The position numbers were made by a program, and so were the translations under genes. Positions 61,182 through 64,000 of a DNA stretch of 64,000 nucleotides are shown one piece after another (positions within the stretch are counted from its first letter, which is position 1; each line of letters begins with the position of its first letter). Under the pieces are notes generated by a model. It had not been told where the DNA came from. It made no database searches and worked only from the letters and a program-made list of their open reading frames with translations. The DNA comes from Allobosea sp. WAO (GTDB lineage: Bacteria; Pseudomonadota; Alphaproteobacteria; Rhizobiales; Beijerinckiaceae): positions 293,240 to 357,239 of the forward strand of contig NZ_JXTJ01000012.1 of assembly GCF_001509835.1 (NCBI RefSeq). Direction: 5' to 3'.

Positions 61182-61508
61182 TCAATGCCAGCCGAGGCCG
61201 ATGCGGGCGGCGCCAGCCGGAACGAAGGGGCGCGGCTCGAGATCGGGCAGCTCGACCGGCACGATTTGGACCGCCTCGACGATATCCCCGGCGAAATCCG
61301 GATCGACGCGCAGTGCCGACAGTGGGCGCGGCTCGGGAACGGCGAGGCCGTCCTCGACCATCGCGGCGACATGCCGGGCAAGCGCGCGGCTGCCGCGGCG
61401 CACGGCTTCGTCAAGGCTGTCGGCGGAGCAGATGCAGCCCGGGAAATCCGGGAAGCTGATGCCGAAGACGCCGGCCGACTGGTGAATGAGCGCGATGACG
61501 CGCGGCAT
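61182..61508 (-). CDS. HicB-family antitoxin-like protein, orphan
   Basis: A 108-residue protein. VFGISFPDFPGCICSADSLDEA and AVRRGSRALARHVAAMVEDGLAVPEP (key parts ISFPDFPGC and DGLAVPEP) are HicB partial-RNaseH-fold marks. No helix-turn-helix follows, and no HicA toxin gene is within reach: only 107 bases separate its start from dppC. GAGGAGG lies eight bases before ATG 61508, so it is well translated. It sits antisense between two permease genes of one transporter. It may neutralise a distant HicA or act otherwise. Confidence 0.82.
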   Translation of the reverse strand: MPRVIALIHQSAGVFGISFPDFPGCICSADSLDEAVRRGSRALARHVAAMVEDGLAVPEPRPLSALRVDPDFAGDIVEAVQIVPVELPDLEPRPFVPAGAARIGLGWH

Positions 61509-61615
61509 AGCCTGAACCTCCTCTCGAACGGACGAATGCTCAGCCCATTGGCTTGCCCGACCATAGCCCAGTTCGCTCTGCCGAGGTGGCGTAACTGCGG
61601 CAGGAGCCGTGCGAC

Positions 61616-62479
61616 ATGAGGCCGCCGCCGCTCGTCGTATCGGGGCGTACGCGACGCTGGTGGGCCAGCCCATCCTTCCTTGCCGGCCTCTTCCTCGCCG
61701 GGCTCGTCGTCGCAGCGGCGCTGACTTCTTACGTCTGGACGCCCTATGATCCCAAGCAGATGGCGATCCTCAAGCGGCTGCGGCCGCCCTCGGCCGAGCA
61801 CTGGTTCGGCACCGACCAGTTCGGCCGCGACGTCTTCTCGATGATCATGGTCGGCGCCCGCAATTCGCTGGCGGTCGGCCTCGGCGCTGTCGGCCTCGGC
61901 CTGACCGTCGGCAGCGCGCTCGGTCTGGTTGCGGCGATGCGGCGCGACGGGCTGCTCGACAATCTGATCATGCGCATGGCCGATTTCAGCCACGCCTTTC
62001 CGGCCGTGCTTTCGGCGATCATGATCAGCGCGGTCTGGGGGCCGGGCATGATGAATGCGGTGATCGCCATCGCGATCTACAGCCTGCCCTATTTCGCGCG
62101 GCTGGCGCGGGGAGCGGCGCTGCAATGCTGGGCGCTCGACTATGTGCTGGCGGCGCGCGCCGCCGGGCTGCGGGAAATCACCATCACCCGGTTGCACATC
62201 CTGCCGAACATTGCGGGGGTGCTGGTGGTGCAGGCGACGATCCAGTTCGCGCTCGCCATCCTCGCCGAGGCCGGCCTGTCCTATCTCGGGCTCGGCACGC
62301 AACCGCCGAACCCGTCCTGGGGCCGCATGCTCAACGAGGCGCAGACCTTCATGGCGGCACAGCCCTGGCTCGCCATTTTCCCGGGCATGGCGATTGCGCT
62401 TTCGGTGCTGGCTTTCAACCTGCTCGGCGACGGTCTGCGCGACGCGGTCGACCCGCGCACGCGGCGTTCGCGGGATTAA
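61616..62479 (+). CDS. ABC transporter permease, DppC-like
   Basis: A 287-residue permease with six membrane segments. HWFGTDQFGRDVFSMIMVGA is the DppC/OppC signature, the EAA loop is YVLAARAAGLREITITRLHI, and GLSYLGLGTQPPNPSWGRML is the typical C-terminal motif. AGGAG lies nine bases before ATG 61616. It needs an ATPase pair, which is not encoded in the window. The amidase follows 28 bp later. Confidence 0.92.
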   Translation: MRPPPLVVSGRTRRWWASPSFLAGLFLAGLVVAAALTSYVWTPYDPKQMAILKRLRPPSAEHWFGTDQFGRDVFSMIMVGARNSLAVGLGAVGLGLTVGSALGLVAAMRRDGLLDNLIMRMADFSHAFPAVLSAIMISAVWGPGMMNAVIAIAIYSLPYFARLARGAALQCWALDYVLAARAAGLREITITRLHILPNIAGVLVVQATIQFALAILAEAGLSYLGLGTQPPNPSWGRMLNEAQTFMAAQPWLAIFPGMAIALSVLAFNLLGDGLRDAVDPRTRRSRD

Positions 62480-62507
62480 GTTCGGACATGCTTGCGGAGG
62501 CTTTCCC

Positions 62508-63913
62508 ATGATCGAGTTCGCCGATCTCAGCGCCGTCGACATGCTCAAGGCCTTCCGCTCGCGCGAGCTCTCGCCGGTCGAGGTCACCGAGGCGGTGATC
62601 GCGCGGATCGCTCAATGGGAGCCGTCGCTCAACGCGCTCTACGCTTATGATCCCGAAGGCGCACGAGCTGCCGCCAAGGCGAGCGAGGCGCGCTGGCGCC
62701 GGGGCAAGGCACTGGCGCTCGACGGCGTGCCCTGCACGATCAAGGAGAACATCGCGACAAAGGGTGTGCCCGTGCCGCTCGGCACGGCGGCGATGGAGTT
62801 TGCCCCCGCCGCAGCCGACGCGCCGCCGGCACAGCGCCTGCGCGAGGCGGGCTGCGTCATCCTCGGCAAGACCACCATGCCGGACTACGGTATGCTCTCC
62901 TCGGGCCTGTCGAGCTTCCACGAACTCGCCCGCAACCCGTTCGACCTCTCGAAGAACCCCGGCGGCTCCTCGGCCGGTGCGGCGGCGGCTGGCGCGGCCG
63001 GCTATGGGCCTTTCCATGTCGGTACCGATATCGGCGGCTCGATCCGCCTGCCGGCCGGCTGGTGCGGGCTCGTCGGGCTGAAGCCGAGCTTCGGCCGCGT
63101 GCCGATCGACCCGACCTATTACGGCCGTGTCGCCGGGCCGATGACGCGCACGGTCGCCGATGCAGCGCTGATGATGCGCGAACTCTCCAAGCCAGATGAG
63201 CGCGACCCGATGAGCTTGCCGCCGCAGGAGATCGCCTGGCTCGACCTCGAGCGCGATCCGCGCGGGCTCCGGATCGGACTCCAGCTGGAGGCCGGCATCG
63301 GCCTGCCGATCGAGCCGGAGGGAGGGCGGCGATCGTCAAGGCGGCCGATGCGTTCCGAACGGCAGGGGCGATCGTCGAGATCGCGCCGCCTTTCCTGACC
63401 CGAGACATGCTCGACGGGCTCGACGATTTCTGGCGCCAGCGCGCCTGGGCCGAGATCGGAGGCCTGCCGAAGGAGAAGCAGGACAAGGTGCTGCGCTATA
63501 TCTACGCTTGGGCCGAGCGCGGCCGTGTCCTTACAGGCGCACAGGTGCATCGCGGCATGAGCCAGATGTTGGCGATCCGCCATGCAGCGCTGAAAGCCGC
63601 TGCCCCCTTCGACTACGTGCTTTCGCCGGTCTCGCCGGTGCCGAGCTTTGCCGCCGAACTGGCTTCGCCGATCCACGATCCCGAGCGGCCCTTCGAGCAC
63701 ATCGTCTTCACCGTCGCCGCCAACATGTCGGACCAGCCTTCGGTCTCGGTGCATGCCGGCATGACCGCGTCAGGCCTGCCGATCGGCCTGCAGATCACCG
63801 GAAGACGCTTCGACGATCTCGGCGTGCTGCAGATGGCGCGGGCCTGGGAACAGCTGCGCGGCGAGGCGCCGGAATGGCCGCGGGCGCCGGAGGCTTCGCG
63901 CGAGGCCCGCTGA
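62508..63913 (+). pseudogene. Amidase signature-family gene with one-base frameshift
   Basis: The first part (62508 to about 63320) starts MIEFADLSAVDMLKAFRSRE and has the catalytic Lys in CTIKENIATKG, the cis-Ser in NPGGSSAGAAAAG and the Ser nucleophile region GTDIGGSIRLPAGW. After GLPIEPE the frame goes to Arg/Ser-rich nonsense and stops at 63398. The shifted frame gives RAAIVKAADAFRTAGAIVEI and continues to the natural end at 63913 (MTASGLPIGLQITGRRFDDL). A single lost base near 63318-63324 explains it. It is a recent pseudogene or a sequence error. An intact amidase would fit the amide or peptide import role of the neighbouring transporter. Confidence 0.85.
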
Positions 63914-64000
63914 GCATGCACTATCCCTTCTTCCCTTGCGGGAGACGGCCAGTGTGGGGGACGCGTAACCTCGCCGTCCTGCTCGCCCTTGTGGCGAGCA

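Noticed and set aside
59945..62587. Minus-strand open frame of 880 codons across the ABC permease genes
   Set aside because: Antisense to well-supported permease genes and lacking any domain motif; the hicB-like gene on the same strand is in another frame.
63916..64000. Open frame starting MHYPFFPCG that runs off the window end
   Set aside because: Only 28 codons visible, no good ribosome site and no motif; it may be intergenic or the start of a repeat.

Overview
The window is GC-rich chromosomal DNA from an alphaproteobacterium, most likely of the Hyphomicrobiales (Bosea/Beijerinckiaceae-like; genus-level placement is my inference). The basis is a class I lysyl-tRNA synthetase, a TIGR02302-family protein next to the end of lysA, a zinc-ribbon membrane protein facing ftsEX, rpoH beside rluD, hemC-hemD-mitofilin-hemY in one operon, a Mur-type Fur protein facing a sitABCD operon, and several families of dispersed intergenic palindromes. 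No rRNA, tRNA, CRISPR array, prophage or insertion sequence was seen. It is a normal chromosome backbone with catabolic islands.

Layout. 1-13.6 kb: end of lysA, TIGR02302 protein, a stray GH19 chitinase/endolysin-like gene, a diguanylate cyclase, a trans-sulfuration-type PLP enzyme, tspO, hpt with a single-domain response regulator, a zinc-ribbon protein, ftsEX, a YdcF-like protein, a PlsC-like acyltransferase, then a 128-aa protein of unknown function behind a textbook alphaproteobacterial LexA box. 13.6-24.7 kb: DUF2125 protein, rpoH, rluD, the haem operon (hemC, a hemD-mitofilin fusion, hemY-like), then tsaD-gpsA-orf-EVE. 25-33.3 kb: acetyl-CoA synthetase, a second GGDEF protein, mur and sitABCD with two tandem operator-like boxes between them, and a small Tat-exported protein with an Asp10 run.

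33.4-43.3 kb is a dicarboxylate (pimeloyl-CoA type) beta-oxidation cluster: CoA-transferase, IclR regulator, enoyl-CoA hydratase and nitronate monooxygenase on the minus strand, and pimF-, pimB-, pimC- and pimD-like genes on the plus strand. Two copies of a 17-bp palindrome sit in the divergent promoter. 43.3-49.5 kb holds an Lrp regulator facing a cysteine dioxygenase, a nitroreductase, lysK, an M20 amidohydrolase and an orphan solute-binding protein.

49.5-58.4 kb is a complete-looking hexuronate/unsaturated-uronate uptake and conversion locus: uxuB, TRAP transporter dctMQP, kdgF, kduD, kduI, uxaC and a divergent GntR regulator. UxaC and UxuB handle glucuronate/galacturonate; KdgF, KduI and KduD convert unsaturated uronate to 2-keto-3-deoxygluconate. 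58.5-64 kb is a peptide/opine-type ABC importer without ATPase genes, interrupted by an antisense orphan hicB-like gene, and followed by an amidase gene with a one-base frameshift.

The most unusual items are the LexA-boxed small gene, the HemD-mitofilin (Mic60-like) single reading frame, the Asp10 Tat protein, the paired operators at the pim-like and sit promoters, and the intergenic repeat families.
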